Position numbers and translations under genes: made by a program. From assembly GCA_963575675.1 (NCBI GenBank), contig CAUYUA010000239.1, positions 1-64,000 on the forward strand: a stretch of 64,000 bases of DNA. The letters are read 5' to 3'. This document shows, piece after piece, positions 53,954-63,003 of the stretch (within the stretch, counting starts at the first letter, position 1; each line of letters starts with the position of its first letter). Source of the DNA: CAUYUA01 sp963575675. Lineage in GTDB: Bacteria > Pseudomonadota > Alphaproteobacteria > Azospirillales > Azospirillaceae. Below the pieces are notes generated by a model. The model was not told where the DNA came from. It made no database searches and was given only the letters and a program-made list of their open reading frames with translations.

Positions 53954-54145
53954 ATGGCAAGCGTGACACTCAAAGATTTAATTTTCGATGCCTATGCTCA
54001 AGCCGTTTTGGCCGCCAAACAAAAGGGGCTAAAAGGCGAAGACGCACAAAAAGCGGCAATCCGCGCGGCCGCAAATGTCGTTTCTAAGGCTTCAGGCAAA
54101 AACATCACTGAAGAAACAGTTCAGAAAGCCATCGCCTTAAAATAG
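53954..54145 (+). CDS. Small 63-residue protein, unknown function
   Basis: Starts MASVTLKDLIFDAYAQAVLA and ends EETVQKAIALK, with AAAGGG upstream. Predicted all-helical, with regularly spaced Ala and Lys (KAAIRAAANVVSKASGKNIT). Soluble and mildly basic. Composition and the ribosome site support a real gene. I do not recognise a family. Confidence 0.65.
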   Translation: MASVTLKDLIFDAYAQAVLAAKQKGLKGEDAQKAAIRAAANVVSKASGKNITEETVQKAIALK

Positions 54146-54179
54146 CGCAACACATGCGCCGTTAGTTAAAATTGGACTC

Positions 54180-54199
54180 GTTTTTCCGAACAGGCTCTT
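54180..54199 (-). repeat. Solo end of repeat family C
   Basis: On the minus strand TAAGAGCCTGTTCGGAAAAA matches the terminal repeat of the 28771-28950 element. Confidence 0.5.
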
Positions 54200-54233
54200 A
54201 CGGGCTTTAGAGAGATAAAGACAAACACAGGTC

Positions 54234-54367
54234 AATAAAATGGGTCCAGGGACTGCGTTCCTGGTCGCCGAAGATCAAAAAAAAGGGGGAAAAGCGAAAG
54301 CCCCCCCTTATTCATGAAGCAATCCTCCACTGGAAACATTTATTTGTATAGGCTGGACCCCTTTCAT
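54234..54367. repeat. Family A, left arm with collapsed right arm (A7)
   Basis: Complete left arm (ATAAAATGGGTCCAGGGACT, GCGTTCCTGGTCGC, AAGGGGGAAAAGCGAAAG, CCCCCCCTTATTC, GAAGCAATCCTCCACTGGAA) and loop start CATTTATTTGTATAGGC, joined directly to CTGGACCCCTTTCATT, the very end of a right arm. It is an internal deletion product. It lies between convergent genes. Confidence 0.85.
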
Positions 54368-54372
54368 TCCAT

Positions 54373-55809
54373 TTAACGCGAAGGCGGTGAAGCGCACTGT
54401 TTGACTTGCGCGCAAATGTCTTCGGCGCGAATCCATCCCGGCGACCCCACCGGCAACAATTTTTGAGCGCGAACCGCATGCATCCGAGCCATAGCGAGGT
54501 CTCCACGCGCCATGGCTTCCTCAGCCATAGAATAGGCCAACATTCCCGGATTATTTTTCCGATCCCAAGCCGTCGCCATCAAACGCCACATCATCGAAGA
54601 GCGACGTTCTTCATCCATAGCGGATTCAAGAACACGAAGGGCCTCATCGACGACAACCGGACCAGGATTTTTGGTTTCCAACAAAGCCTGAGCCAAAGAG
54701 ACACGCAACAATCCTGAATCCGGTAACAAAGCAACCGCTTTGCGATACGGAGCCAAAGATTCAGACACTCGCCGGTTTTCCAACAAAATTTGCCCTTTCA
54801 ACTCGTAGAAGAAAGGATTTTTCGGCTCGACGGCGATCAATTCGTCAACCAAAAGCAACGATTGTTTAATGTCTCCTTGCTGATACATGGCGACGGCCCG
54901 GGCGTAACGCGCAAAAACCGAACGATCTTCGGGAGGATACCGCCGCAAAGCCGCCGCCGGCTGGATGAATCCGATCAATTTAGCCTTCATCCTTTGATGC
55001 AGCTCGGAAAATTGAGGCGGCAAACCGGCGTTTGACCAAGGAGACTTTTCGACATAAGCCTGCATCGTGTCGATGCGCTCCCGAGTCAAAGGGTGAGTCC
55101 GCGTATAACTCGATTGACGATCTACGGGCATCAACTCTTGGGAGGATAATTTTTCTAGAAAAGCCAACAACCCGCGTCCAGACAGATGAGCCTTGTCTAA
55201 ATATGTTATAGCGGCCTGATCGGCGGAAGATTCCTGCACTCGACTAAAGGCCATAAGATTCCTTCGAATCATTTCCGATCCGCCCAGGATCACAGCGGCG
55301 GCGGCCCCGGGGTTGCCGGAAGCAGCGGCGGCGGCGCCGCCTAAGAGCATCATCAGAATCGATTCGGCTGAAGCGTTTTCCATGGCCTCGTCGCCGCGAA
55401 TCAGATGTCCGCCGGAGATGTGACCAGTTTCATGCGCAATGACGCCGATCAATTGCGATGGATCATTGCTCTCGATCAACAAGCCGGTATGAAAAAAGAT
55501 GTTCATCCCGCCCGCAACAAAGGCGTTCAACGTCCCGTCACGCACCAAAACGATCGTCACCGCCAAAGGATCGATTCCAGCGACCTCAAAGATTGGCCGT
55601 GCAAAGGTCCGAATGATATGTTCGATTTCAGCGTCGCGGATAACGGCGAGCCTCGGACCGCCTTCCTGAGCTTCCGCCGACGTTTGCGACCCCAAGCCGA
55701 CGACTCCTAAGAAGGTCGCGGCTCCCCAAACGGCGACCATGACCACGGTGCGAAAAAAAGTGCCCACGCTCACCCCCACGCTCCGACAAACTTTTGCTCT
55801 CTCAGCCAT
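54373..55809 (-). CDS. M48 family metalloprotease with TPR repeats (BepA-like)
   Basis: 478 residues from 55809, or 455 from ATG 55740, which would put the start at the signal sequence (MVAVWGAATFLGVVGLGSQT). The peptidase domain has IGVIAHETGHISGGHLIRGD with HExxH, then a Gly/Ala-rich loop and SRVQESSADQAAITYLDKA carrying the third ligand. The C-terminal half is TPR helices (YARAVAMYQQGDIKQSLLLV). Such periplasmic proteases help outer-membrane protein and LptD quality control. The 5' end overlaps the opposite-strand Ggt-like gene if the long starts are used. Confidence 0.92.
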   Translation of the reverse strand: MAERAKVCRSVGVSVGTFFRTVVMVAVWGAATFLGVVGLGSQTSAEAQEGGPRLAVIRDAEIEHIIRTFARPIFEVAGIDPLAVTIVLVRDGTLNAFVAGGMNIFFHTGLLIESNDPSQLIGVIAHETGHISGGHLIRGDEAMENASAESILMMLLGGAAAAASGNPGAAAAVILGGSEMIRRNLMAFSRVQESSADQAAITYLDKAHLSGRGLLAFLEKLSSQELMPVDRQSSYTRTHPLTRERIDTMQAYVEKSPWSNAGLPPQFSELHQRMKAKLIGFIQPAAALRRYPPEDRSVFARYARAVAMYQQGDIKQSLLLVDELIAVEPKNPFFYELKGQILLENRRVSESLAPYRKAVALLPDSGLLRVSLAQALLETKNPGPVVVDEALRVLESAMDEERRSSMMWRLMATAWDRKNNPGMLAYSMAEEAMARGDLAMARMHAVRAQKLLPVGSPGWIRAEDICAQVKQCASPPSR

Positions 55810-57205
55810 TGTTTGCTTTTCTTGGGCGATTCGTCAAACCCGACGAAAACACGCCCGACCGATATTTTCGACGCCGACCGGAAGATTTGCGGCTTTGGCT
55901 GCATTTTTTCCGCTTTTTCTGAGTGGTTGCGTCTCGTCATCCGGTGTTTCGATTCCAATCGTGGTCGCCGGCAGTGAGAATATGGTGACGCCGGCAATGA
56001 TTGCCGGCGACGAACCTCTCGCAATTCAAGTCGGGCGCGCCGTTCTGGAGGCGGGCGGAAACGCAGCCGACGCCGTGACCGCCGCCGGATTAGCGATGAT
56101 GGTGACATTGCCTTCTCGCGTTGGCCCGGGGGGAGGCGGCGTCTGCTTGGTTCATGATCCACAGACAAAAAGAGTCCGCACGCTCGATTTTGTTCCACGT
56201 CGCCTCGCGGGAGCGACTCGGGACAGCGTCGCGCCGACGTTTGTGCGCGGCTTATCGGCATTGCACGCCGCGCATGGGCGCCAACGCTGGGAACAACTGA
56301 TCGTCACCGCCGAGACCATGGCGATTCGCGGGATTTCAGCCTCCCGAACTTTGGTCGCAGACATTGCCGTCGCGGAATCACGACTCGATCCTTCAGCCCG
56401 GACGCGGTTTGCTCCACACGGGCGCGGATTGGCCGAAGGCGATTCACTAGAACAACCGGAGTTGGCGCAAATTCTCGGTCGACTGCGCCAGACCGGCCCC
56501 ACCGCTTTTTACGGCGGCCCGGGCGGCGGGGAGAACCCAGGAAAAATTGCGGCGCTTTTCGGCGTCGATCCGAGCGCCTTACAAACCATCACGGCGCAAT
56601 GGCGCGAAACGATTGCCACGCCCGACGGCAACGACATCATCCACTTCCCAAACTTGCCCGCCCTCAGCTCTGAACCGGGCGGCGCCGGAGAAAGAGAAAA
56701 TGTAGGGCAACGTCTGGCGGCGCTATGGACCAGCCCCGGGACGGAAAGCGGTTTGGTCACGGAAAGCGGTTTGGTCGGAGCTTCGGCGTCGGAACGCTTT
56801 GCCGGAATAATTGCAGAGGACTCCTATGAACAGGCGGTTGCTTGCCTGTTTTCTCTTGGAAACCTGTTCGGCGCGGGACGCCTCAGCGCTGAACACGGAT
56901 TCTTCCCCGGGGTCGCTTGGCCGACACATCAGACGAATGGCGCCGCTTTGATCACCAATCCTCACCTGAATTCGACGCTGTTCGCAGGAACCGGCGACTC
57001 CGGAGGATTGATCGAAACGATGCGCAACGTCCGCTTTCACGACCAACTCCCCGCCGTCGCGATCGTGTCTATGCATCGAAAAACAACGAACGGCCGGGTT
57101 CTTGCCCTAGGCTGCCTCACGGGCGCCCGAGACGGCAGACGCATTTGCGAATCCTCCGCCGATCCTCTTGGACACGGCGTTTCCGCGATGGTTCTTCAAC
57201 CTTAA
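55739..57205 (+). CDS. Gamma-glutamyltransferase-like lipoprotein
   Basis: 488 residues. Start uncertain: only the upstream ATG 55739 and nearby GTGs precede the signal. Lipobox LFLSGC near residue 63 predicts a lipoprotein. Ggt large-subunit features: MVTPAMIAGDEPLAIQVGRA, VLEAGGNAADAVTAAGLAMM and SRVGPGGGGVCLVHDPQ. At the site where Ggt has the nucleophile in TTH(F/Y), aligned by eye, the sequence is SERFAG, so Thr appears replaced by Ser; activity is doubtful. An 18-bp tandem repeat (56741-56776) gives ESGLVTESGLV just before it. Shorter than the usual ~550-580 residues. Confidence 0.75.
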   Translation: MTTVRKKVPTLTPTLRQTFALSAIVCFSWAIRQTRRKHARPIFSTPTGRFAALAAFFPLFLSGCVSSSGVSIPIVVAGSENMVTPAMIAGDEPLAIQVGRAVLEAGGNAADAVTAAGLAMMVTLPSRVGPGGGGVCLVHDPQTKRVRTLDFVPRRLAGATRDSVAPTFVRGLSALHAAHGRQRWEQLIVTAETMAIRGISASRTLVADIAVAESRLDPSARTRFAPHGRGLAEGDSLEQPELAQILGRLRQTGPTAFYGGPGGGENPGKIAALFGVDPSALQTITAQWRETIATPDGNDIIHFPNLPALSSEPGGAGERENVGQRLAALWTSPGTESGLVTESGLVGASASERFAGIIAEDSYEQAVACLFSLGNLFGAGRLSAEHGFFPGVAWPTHQTNGAALITNPHLNSTLFAGTGDSGGLIETMRNVRFHDQLPAVAIVSMHRKTTNGRVLALGCLTGARDGRRICESSADPLGHGVSAMVLQP

Positions 57206-57230
57206 TCTCTTTCGGACGCAGGATGTTTCG

Positions 57231-58379
57231 ATGCCTCTAAAAACGGCTCGACGGGGAGCAATCCCGCCTTTTTACGTCATGGAAGTCATGCGCGCCGCCG
57301 CAGAACGCGAACAATCCGGCGGAGACGTGCTTCACTTGGAGGCAGGGCAGCCGTCGACTCCGGCGCCGTCCGCCGTAATCGCCGCCGCCCGGGCGGCGCT
57401 TGTCCAAGATTCGCTCGGCTACACTGAATCACTGGGAGTTCGCCCTCTGCGCGCCGCAATTGCGCAGTGGTGTGCGACTCGTTATAACGTCGAGATTTCA
57501 CCATCACGAGTCGTTGTGACCACGGGCTCTTCCGGCGGTTTTATTTTGGCGTTTCTTGCGGCGTTTGAAGCGGGAGATCGAGTCGCAATGGCGGCTCCCG
57601 GCTATCCCGCCTATCGAAACATTCTTTCAGCGTTGGGCGTCGCGCCGATTTCTGTTCCTGTGGGACCGGAGACTCGATTTCAACCCACGCCGGAGCTGTT
57701 AGACCGAATTCCAGGACGACTCGACGGTTTGATTGTCGCGAGCCCATCCAATCCGACAGGAACGATGTTGAACGCCTCTGCGTTTTGCGCTTTGGCCGAA
57801 TATTGCGCTGAACGAAGAATTCGTTTAATCTCCGATGAAATTTATCATGGGATTGTCTATGGAGAATCTGCCGCCTCGGCCCTGACGGCGGCGCCGGATG
57901 CGATTGTGGTGAATAGTTTTTCCAAATATTTTTCGATGACGGGATGGCGGCTGGGATGGTTGGTTTTGCCGGAAGACCTTTTACGTCCGGCGGAGTGCTT
58001 GGCGCAAAATTTGTTTATCTCAGCGCCAAGCCTTTCTCAGGTTGCAGCGTGTAAAGCTTTCGAATGCGTTGAGGAATTAGACGGCCATGTGGCTCGCTAC
58101 GCCCGCAATCGAGAAATTTTGCTCAAGGGTCTCCCCGAGGTTGGGTTTGACCGACTCGCGCCTGCGGATGGAGCTTTTTATATTTATGCGGATGTGTCGG
58201 GATTGACGAAGAACAGCGAGATGTTTTGTCGAGAATTGTTGGCGGAAACAGGAATCGCGATTACTCCGGGAATCGACTTTGACCCGGAGCGAGGACGGGA
58301 AGCGGTTCGGTTTTCTTTTGCCGGAAAAACGGAAACCATCGAGGAGGCGCTTCGCCGCCTTCGCGCTCGAAAGAGATAG
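57231..58379 (+). CDS. Class I/II pyridoxal-phosphate aminotransferase
   Basis: 382 residues from ATG 57231, nine bases after GCAGGA. Fold type I signatures: HLEAGQPSTPAPSAVIAAAR, LGYTESLGVRPLRAAIAQWC, VASPSNPTGTMLNASAFCAL, ISDEIYHGIVYGE, and the Schiff-base lysine in VNSFSKYFSMTGWRLGWLVL. The C-terminal Arg is in REAVRFSFAGKTETIEEALR. Substrate not evident. Confidence 0.93.
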   Translation: MPLKTARRGAIPPFYVMEVMRAAAEREQSGGDVLHLEAGQPSTPAPSAVIAAARAALVQDSLGYTESLGVRPLRAAIAQWCATRYNVEISPSRVVVTTGSSGGFILAFLAAFEAGDRVAMAAPGYPAYRNILSALGVAPISVPVGPETRFQPTPELLDRIPGRLDGLIVASPSNPTGTMLNASAFCALAEYCAERRIRLISDEIYHGIVYGESAASALTAAPDAIVVNSFSKYFSMTGWRLGWLVLPEDLLRPAECLAQNLFISAPSLSQVAACKAFECVEELDGHVARYARNREILLKGLPEVGFDRLAPADGAFYIYADVSGLTKNSEMFCRELLAETGIAITPGIDFDPERGREAVRFSFAGKTETIEEALRRLRARKR

Positions 58380-58415
58380 AGGTTAAACCATACAACAAAT
58401 TAGAAAATCAGACAG

Positions 58416-58449
58416 GTCCAGGGACTGCGTCCCTGGACTTTTTTTTTTT
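58416..58449. terminator. Intrinsic terminator built from the family A core
   Basis: GTCCAGGGAC (58416-58425), loop TGC, GTCCCTGGAC (58429-58438), then eleven T's. A textbook plus-strand terminator for the aminotransferase gene, with the same stem sequence as the outer hairpin of family A. Confidence 0.92.
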
Positions 58450-58472
58450 ACTCTTCTTCACCTCTCGCTCTT

Positions 58473-58961
58473 TCAGTCTTCCGCGCTCGAAGCACGAACA
58501 AATTTTACTGGACCATCAAATCTCTCCACAATCCGCACAGCAAACGGAGACACCGGCGTTTCTTTCACTTCCCGATCAGGCCCCGGAACGGTCTCATAAA
58601 ATAAAGCCTGAAGCTCTCGTTTGCCTGACGACATCCGAGGCTCTTCCAAAAACACGTTGTATCCCGTGGTCCCGCGCGTCCCCAAAAACAACGCCAACCC
58701 CATCTCGCCAGACCCCAAAGCCGCCGGAGCCGCCACTCCCGTCTTCTGCCATAAAGACGACCACTCTCCCGCCGTGCGCGCCACCACTTCCGCCCGCTCG
58801 GTCACACTGCTCTGCTGCCCCTGCCAAGCGCTCGACGCGCCCGGCTGACGCCGAACTCCTTGCCAACTTTCCTCCTGATCCGAAGTCGCCGTGCAAGCGC
58901 TTAAAACCAACAACAACCCTAAAACAACGCCGATTCTCGGCCAAGAATGAACCCTGCACAT
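58473..58961 (-). CDS. Lipoprotein with PrcB-like C-terminal domain
   Basis: 162 residues from ATG 58961 (the longer frame starts at a TTG without support). Signal GVVLGLLLVLSAC ends in a lipobox. The C-terminal ~90 residues follow the PrcB_C pattern: ARTAGEWSSLWQKTG, GLALFLGTRGTTGYNVFLEE, LQALFYETVPGPDRE and SPFAVRIVERFDGPVKF. PrcB stabilises the PrtP protease in Treponema; no protease partner is adjacent here. Confidence 0.75.
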   Translation of the reverse strand: MCRVHSWPRIGVVLGLLLVLSACTATSDQEESWQGVRRQPGASSAWQGQQSSVTERAEVVARTAGEWSSLWQKTGVAAPAALGSGEMGLALFLGTRGTTGYNVFLEEPRMSSGKRELQALFYETVPGPDREVKETPVSPFAVRIVERFDGPVKFVRASSAED

Positions 58962-59000
58962 TTTCTCTATTCCCAAAAAAGCCGGATTTTTTGACAAAAC

Positions 59001-60242
59001 CTATGACTGAACCGCCCCCCGATCAAAGTTCACCACCCGACTCGACATCACAGCAGAGCGCGCAGGCGATGACACTCTCGGCAACGCCATTTCCACCAAT
59101 CGAGACCAATAACTTGCTCCAATCGGCAAAATTGCGTCGTTAAAATCATAGCGCGGATTATGAATCATGCACGAATCAGCTCCTCCGCCTTGACCAAGCC
59201 AAACATAACACCCAGGCCGCTCATTCAACATAAAAGAAAAATCTTCAGCTCCCATAGAGGGCTCCGGATTGATGACCACCTGAGTCTCCCCCACCACGTC
59301 CATAGCGACCTTAGCGGCGAAATCCGCTTCGAGCTTTGTGTTAACAGTGGCGGGATAAGTGCGGTTATAACGCAGAACAGCCGTCGCTCCAAAAGCGGCG
59401 GCAACTCCACTGGCGATCCGCGCCAACTCACGTTCGATCATATCCCGAGTCGCCGGTCGAAAACTGCGCACAGTCCCCGCCAACGTCACCTTTGAAGGAA
59501 TCACATTGAACGTGGTTCCGCCATTAATCATCGTGATGCTGACGACGGCGCTGTCCAAAGGATCGGTTGAACGACTAATCAAGCTCTGCGCGGCGGTGAC
59601 GATATGTGCGGCAACCACCACAGGATCAACTCCGTGATGTGGCATGGCTCCATGCGCCCCCTGCCCTTCCACGAAGATTTCGAACCGATCCGCCGCCGCC
59701 ATGATCGGCCCGGCGCGCACGCCGAAAGTCCCCAATGGCAACTCGGGCCAATTATGAACGCCATAAATCTGATCGCAAGGAAATCGCTGGAACAACCCCG
59801 CCTCGACCATGGCGCGACCGCCCCCTTTACCTTCCTCGGCGGGCTGAAAGATAAAATTTACTGTCCCATCGAAATTACAGGTCTCCGCCAAATATCGCGC
59901 CGCTCCCAGCAACATCACGGTATGGCCATCGTGACCGCAACCATGCATTTTTCCCGGATAGCGCGAAACATGCTCGAATTGATTCTCTTCTTGCATATTC
60001 AAGGCGTCCATATCGGCCCGCAGACCTATTGAACGCCCGCCGCCGGTTCCGGAACGCAGAACCCCGACGACGCCGGTTCCGGCGATTCCCTCATGAACTT
60101 CCACGCCGAACGTCCGAAGTTGTTCGGCCACGAACGCCGCTGTTTTCACTTCTTCGAAGGCGGTTTCCGGGTAAGCATGCAGAGTCCGACGCCACAAGAT
60201 CATGTCGTGATGGAACTCTGAGACGCGATGAAGAATCGGCAT
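59001..60242 (-). CDS. M20 family amidohydrolase (hippurate hydrolase-like)
   Basis: 413 residues. HHDMILWRRTLHAYPETAFE, SIGLRADMDALNMQEENQFE, MHGCGHDGHTVMLLGAARYL, FIFQPAEEGKGGGRAMVEAG and HNWPELPLGTFGVRAGPIMA are the metal-binding and dimerisation signatures of peptidase M20D. Probably cleaves an N-acyl amino acid. Cytoplasmic; no signal peptide. Confidence 0.94.
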   Translation of the reverse strand: MPILHRVSEFHHDMILWRRTLHAYPETAFEEVKTAAFVAEQLRTFGVEVHEGIAGTGVVGVLRSGTGGGRSIGLRADMDALNMQEENQFEHVSRYPGKMHGCGHDGHTVMLLGAARYLAETCNFDGTVNFIFQPAEEGKGGGRAMVEAGLFQRFPCDQIYGVHNWPELPLGTFGVRAGPIMAAADRFEIFVEGQGAHGAMPHHGVDPVVVAAHIVTAAQSLISRSTDPLDSAVVSITMINGGTTFNVIPSKVTLAGTVRSFRPATRDMIERELARIASGVAAAFGATAVLRYNRTYPATVNTKLEADFAAKVAMDVVGETQVVINPEPSMGAEDFSFMLNERPGCYVWLGQGGGADSCMIHNPRYDFNDAILPIGASYWSRLVEMALPRVSSPARSAVMSSRVVNFDRGAVQS

Positions 60243-60546
60243 GGCGTTTCACTCTATAGTGACGAATTATGGCGCCTAAGGTCGCGGACTACATACCGGA
60301 GGAAAAAAAGAATGGCGGATTGTCGCCGACCGGCATATTAAGAAACATATCGAATAGTGTTTTAAGAGAATACGAAATCAAACGGATCCAGGGACTGTTC
60401 TCCCCGTCACAGAAGGAGCCATTTAATTTAATATTTTCTCAAAACACGGTTCAGCACGTCATTTGATACGCTGATTGGCGTGAGCGAACCATTCTTTCCA
60501 CCCGTTCGTGTCATATCCCAATAACTTTTTAGAATGTCCTGAGACG
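60243..60546. other. Intergenic region with a decayed family A fragment
   Basis: AATCAAACGGATCCAGGGAC then TGTTCTCCCC (60375-60405) and GGAGCCATTTAATTT (about 60415-60429) resemble the two outer tips of a family A copy. No gene seen. Confidence 0.45.
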
Positions 60547-61053
60547 ATGACCCCTGAATTTACGCATTTTGACGTCGCCGGCCAAGCCTCAATGGTGGAC
60601 GTTACAGAGAAAGCCATCACCACGCGCACAGCAATCGCAACGGGAATGATTGTTATGCAGCCGAGCACTTTAACGCGCTTACAATCCGGAACTTTAGCAA
60701 AAGGCGATGCTTTTGCGGTTGCACGCTTGGCAGGAATTATGGCCGCAAAAAAAACTGCCGATTTGATTCCTCTGTGTCACCCTTTAGCGTTAACCAAAAT
60801 TGCGGTTGATCTTGCTCCGACGAAAGAACGCGCCGATGCGGTGACGATTACCGCAACCTGTCGTTTGTCTGGCCGCACGGGCGTCGAAATGGAGGCTCTA
60901 ACCGCTGTTTCAGTTGCCGCTCTTACTCTTTACGACATGTGCAAAGCGGTGGATAAAACCATGGAGATCACGGGGATACGCTTAATTGAAAAAACCGGCG
61001 GAAAAACAACTTCACTGGACAGCAAAGACCCACTCGCCTCCGGAACATCGTAG
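60547..61053 (+). CDS. moaC: Cyclic pyranopterin monophosphate synthase MoaC
   Basis: 168 residues from ATG 60547 (a GTG at 60508 is possible). THFDVAGQASMVDVTEKAIT, GIMAAKKTADLIPLCHPLAL, CRLSGRTGVEMEALTAVSVA and ALTLYDMCKAVDKTMEITGI are diagnostic. Second step of molybdopterin synthesis. No other moa or mog gene is adjacent. Confidence 0.96.
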   Translation: MTPEFTHFDVAGQASMVDVTEKAITTRTAIATGMIVMQPSTLTRLQSGTLAKGDAFAVARLAGIMAAKKTADLIPLCHPLALTKIAVDLAPTKERADAVTITATCRLSGRTGVEMEALTAVSVAALTLYDMCKAVDKTMEITGIRLIEKTGGKTTSLDSKDPLASGTS

Positions 61054-61125
61054 AACTCCAGATCATGGTTTCCAAAGGCCTCCCGGCCTTTGGCGGGTCC
61101 AGGGCGGAGCCCTGGCCTTCCTTTA
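61054..61125 (+). repeat. Family B core fragment
   Basis: ACTCCAGATCATGGTTTCCA, then the palindrome AAAGGCCTCCCGGCCTTTGG and CCAGGGCGGAGCCCTGGCC. Only the central part of the family is present, starting one base after the moaC stop. The GGGC/GCCC hairpin may serve as its terminator. Confidence 0.75.
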
Positions 61126-61181
61126 TCTCTCTATTTTCCTCGATCTTTCAAATAAATAAGAGACGCATCACAATCGACCGC

Positions 61182-61829
61182 CTACATTCGAGTTATCCAT
61201 AAAGTTAGACCAATAATGATAAAAACGGCTCCGGAACTACGATCCAACCACAAACCGAGTCCAGGAAAACGTGTGAATCTCTCACCAAGCCAACCGGCAA
61301 AAAAACCGATCACACTAAAAACAATCATTGTTTCCACAGCAAACAATGCGCCGAGCTGCGCGATTTGCCACCCGAAAAAACCACGACTCGAATCAACGAA
61401 TTGCGGCAAAAACGCCAGAAAAAAAACGATCACCTTCGGGTTGATGATATTGGAAAGAAAACCTCTTAGAAACAACTTCCCGAAAGGCGTCTCGGGGTTG
61501 ACGGCGACAAGATCGCCTTCCGACTTCAGACTCCCCACCCGAGCGTTCTTTAAAGCTTGAACGCCAAGCCAAATCAAGTAGCCGCCGCCACACATCTTCA
61601 ACGTCAAAAAAGCCCACGACGACGCAGTGATCAAAACCCCCACGCCGAACGCCGTCAACAGCGTGTGATTAAAACATCCTGCGCCGCATCCCAAACCAAA
61701 AACCATGCCTTGTCTGCGACCACGCGACAAACCAAGGCCGATGACCATGATATTATCTGGTCCAGGAGCGACGATAATCACAGACGCGGCCAAGACAAAT
61801 TGAATAATTTGTTGCAGATCAAGAAACAC
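61182..61829 (-). CDS. LysE family amino-acid exporter
   Basis: 215 residues from GTG 61829; the frame runs further up to 61901, but family members begin near FLDLQQIIQFVLAASVIIVA. PGPDNIMVIGLGLSRGRRQG is the LysE/RhtB signature. Six hydrophobic segments, including FLRGFLSNIINPKVIVFFLAF with the conserved NPK. Inner-membrane export of amino acids or related compounds. Confidence 0.88.
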   Translation of the reverse strand: MFLDLQQIIQFVLAASVIIVAPGPDNIMVIGLGLSRGRRQGMVFGLGCGAGCFNHTLLTAFGVGVLITASSWAFLTLKMCGGGYLIWLGVQALKNARVGSLKSEGDLVAVNPETPFGKLFLRGFLSNIINPKVIVFFLAFLPQFVDSSRGFFGWQIAQLGALFAVETMIVFSVIGFFAGWLGERFTRFPGLGLWLDRSSGAVFIIIGLTLWITRM

Positions 61830-61944
61830 GATGATTTCATTCAATCTTGGAGAGAACAGGATAAAGCGCCGATTATCGCTATACTCTATGTCCGCGTCCA
61901 AGAAAACAACTCCCGGACGCGGGCATTTCTTACAAAGACGATTA

Positions 61945-63003
61945 TTAATGACGGCGCGGCATCAAAACCCAATAGTCTAAATCCAAGACCACCGAAGAAT
62001 CATATTTCCCGGCGGCGTCCACCCCAGGAAACGCGGCGCAAGGCTGGTCTTTCGTCGCAAACGTCCGCAACCGCAAAGCGCCGACATCCCGACGCCCCGG
62101 AACTTCATGCTTCTCAACAACCGACGTCCAAGCATAAATCGTGTCGCCGGAAAAAGTCGGCGACACGTGACGACCGCCATTCAACGCCGCAATTCGAATG
62201 GCGTTAGTCAACCCATTGAAGCTCAAGGCGCGCGCCAAACTGATGATGTGGCCGCCATAGATCAAGCGTTTTCCAAATCGACCTTTGCTCTCGGCGTGCT
62301 GATTGAAATGGACCTTGGCTGTGTTCTGATACAGCCGAGTCGCCATTTGATGCTCGGCTTCTTCAATGGTCATGCCGTCGACGTGATCAATTCGCTCGCC
62401 GACCTCGTAATCATCCCACAAATGCGGCGAACCGGCGCGAACGCAATCATACTCGCCAAACGACATATGAACCGGAACCGACAACTCCTCCACCTTCACA
62501 GCTTCCGGCAGTTTCGGCGTCACAGCTTCCGGAGCCGGCGCTTCAGGATCGCGTTTACGCACCATAACCCAACGGCAATAATCAATCACGGTCTCGCCGC
62601 GCTGATTCGTTCCCACCGAGCGCACGTAAACTGTTCCAGTTTGGCGGTTGGAGTTTTCTTTCAACCCGATCACCGTCGAAGACGACGACAAAGTGTCTCC
62701 GACAAAAACCGGCGCCCGGAAATGACCATTGGCGTAACCAAGATTGGCCACGGCGTTCAATGAAACATCCGGAACGGTTTTTCCAAAAACAAAATGAAAC
62801 GCCAAGACATCGTCGATCGGAGCGGATTCCAAGCCCAAACTACGCGCAAAGGTGTTTGCAGAGTGCAACGAAAAACGAGAGCCCGTCAGAGCAATATAGA
62901 GCGAGACATCGCCGTTTGTAATCGTGCGCGGCGTCGCGTGAGCGATTTCCTGGCCGACCTTAAAGTCTTCAAAATAGTTGCCGGGATTTGTCTTTGTGGT
63001 CAT
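61945..63003 (-). CDS. mch: Mesaconyl-CoA hydratase (MaoC family)
   Basis: 352 residues from ATG 63003, nine bases after GAGGA. A double-hotdog MaoC protein. NPGNYFEDFKVGQEIAHATP, FGKTVPDVSLNAVANLGYAN, VIGLKENSNRQTGTVYVRSV, GTNQRGETVIDYCRWVMVRK, GERIDHVDGMTIEEAEHQMA and NTAKVHFNQH closely follow, from memory, the Rhodobacter enzyme of the ethylmalonyl-CoA pathway, which interconverts mesaconyl-CoA and beta-methylmalyl-CoA. Suggests acetyl-CoA assimilation without glyoxylate shunt. Other pathway genes are not in the window. Confidence 0.88.
   Translation of the reverse strand: MTTKTNPGNYFEDFKVGQEIAHATPRTITNGDVSLYIALTGSRFSLHSANTFARSLGLESAPIDDVLAFHFVFGKTVPDVSLNAVANLGYANGHFRAPVFVGDTLSSSSTVIGLKENSNRQTGTVYVRSVGTNQRGETVIDYCRWVMVRKRDPEAPAPEAVTPKLPEAVKVEELSVPVHMSFGEYDCVRAGSPHLWDDYEVGERIDHVDGMTIEEAEHQMATRLYQNTAKVHFNQHAESKGRFGKRLIYGGHIISLARALSFNGLTNAIRIAALNGGRHVSPTFSGDTIYAWTSVVEKHEVPGRRDVGALRLRTFATKDQPCAAFPGVDAAGKYDSSVVLDLDYWVLMPRRH

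Noticed and set aside
61892..61922. CCGCGTCC/GGACGCGG hairpin after mch as an intrinsic terminator
   Set aside because: No T-run on the minus strand after the stem, so termination is not supported.
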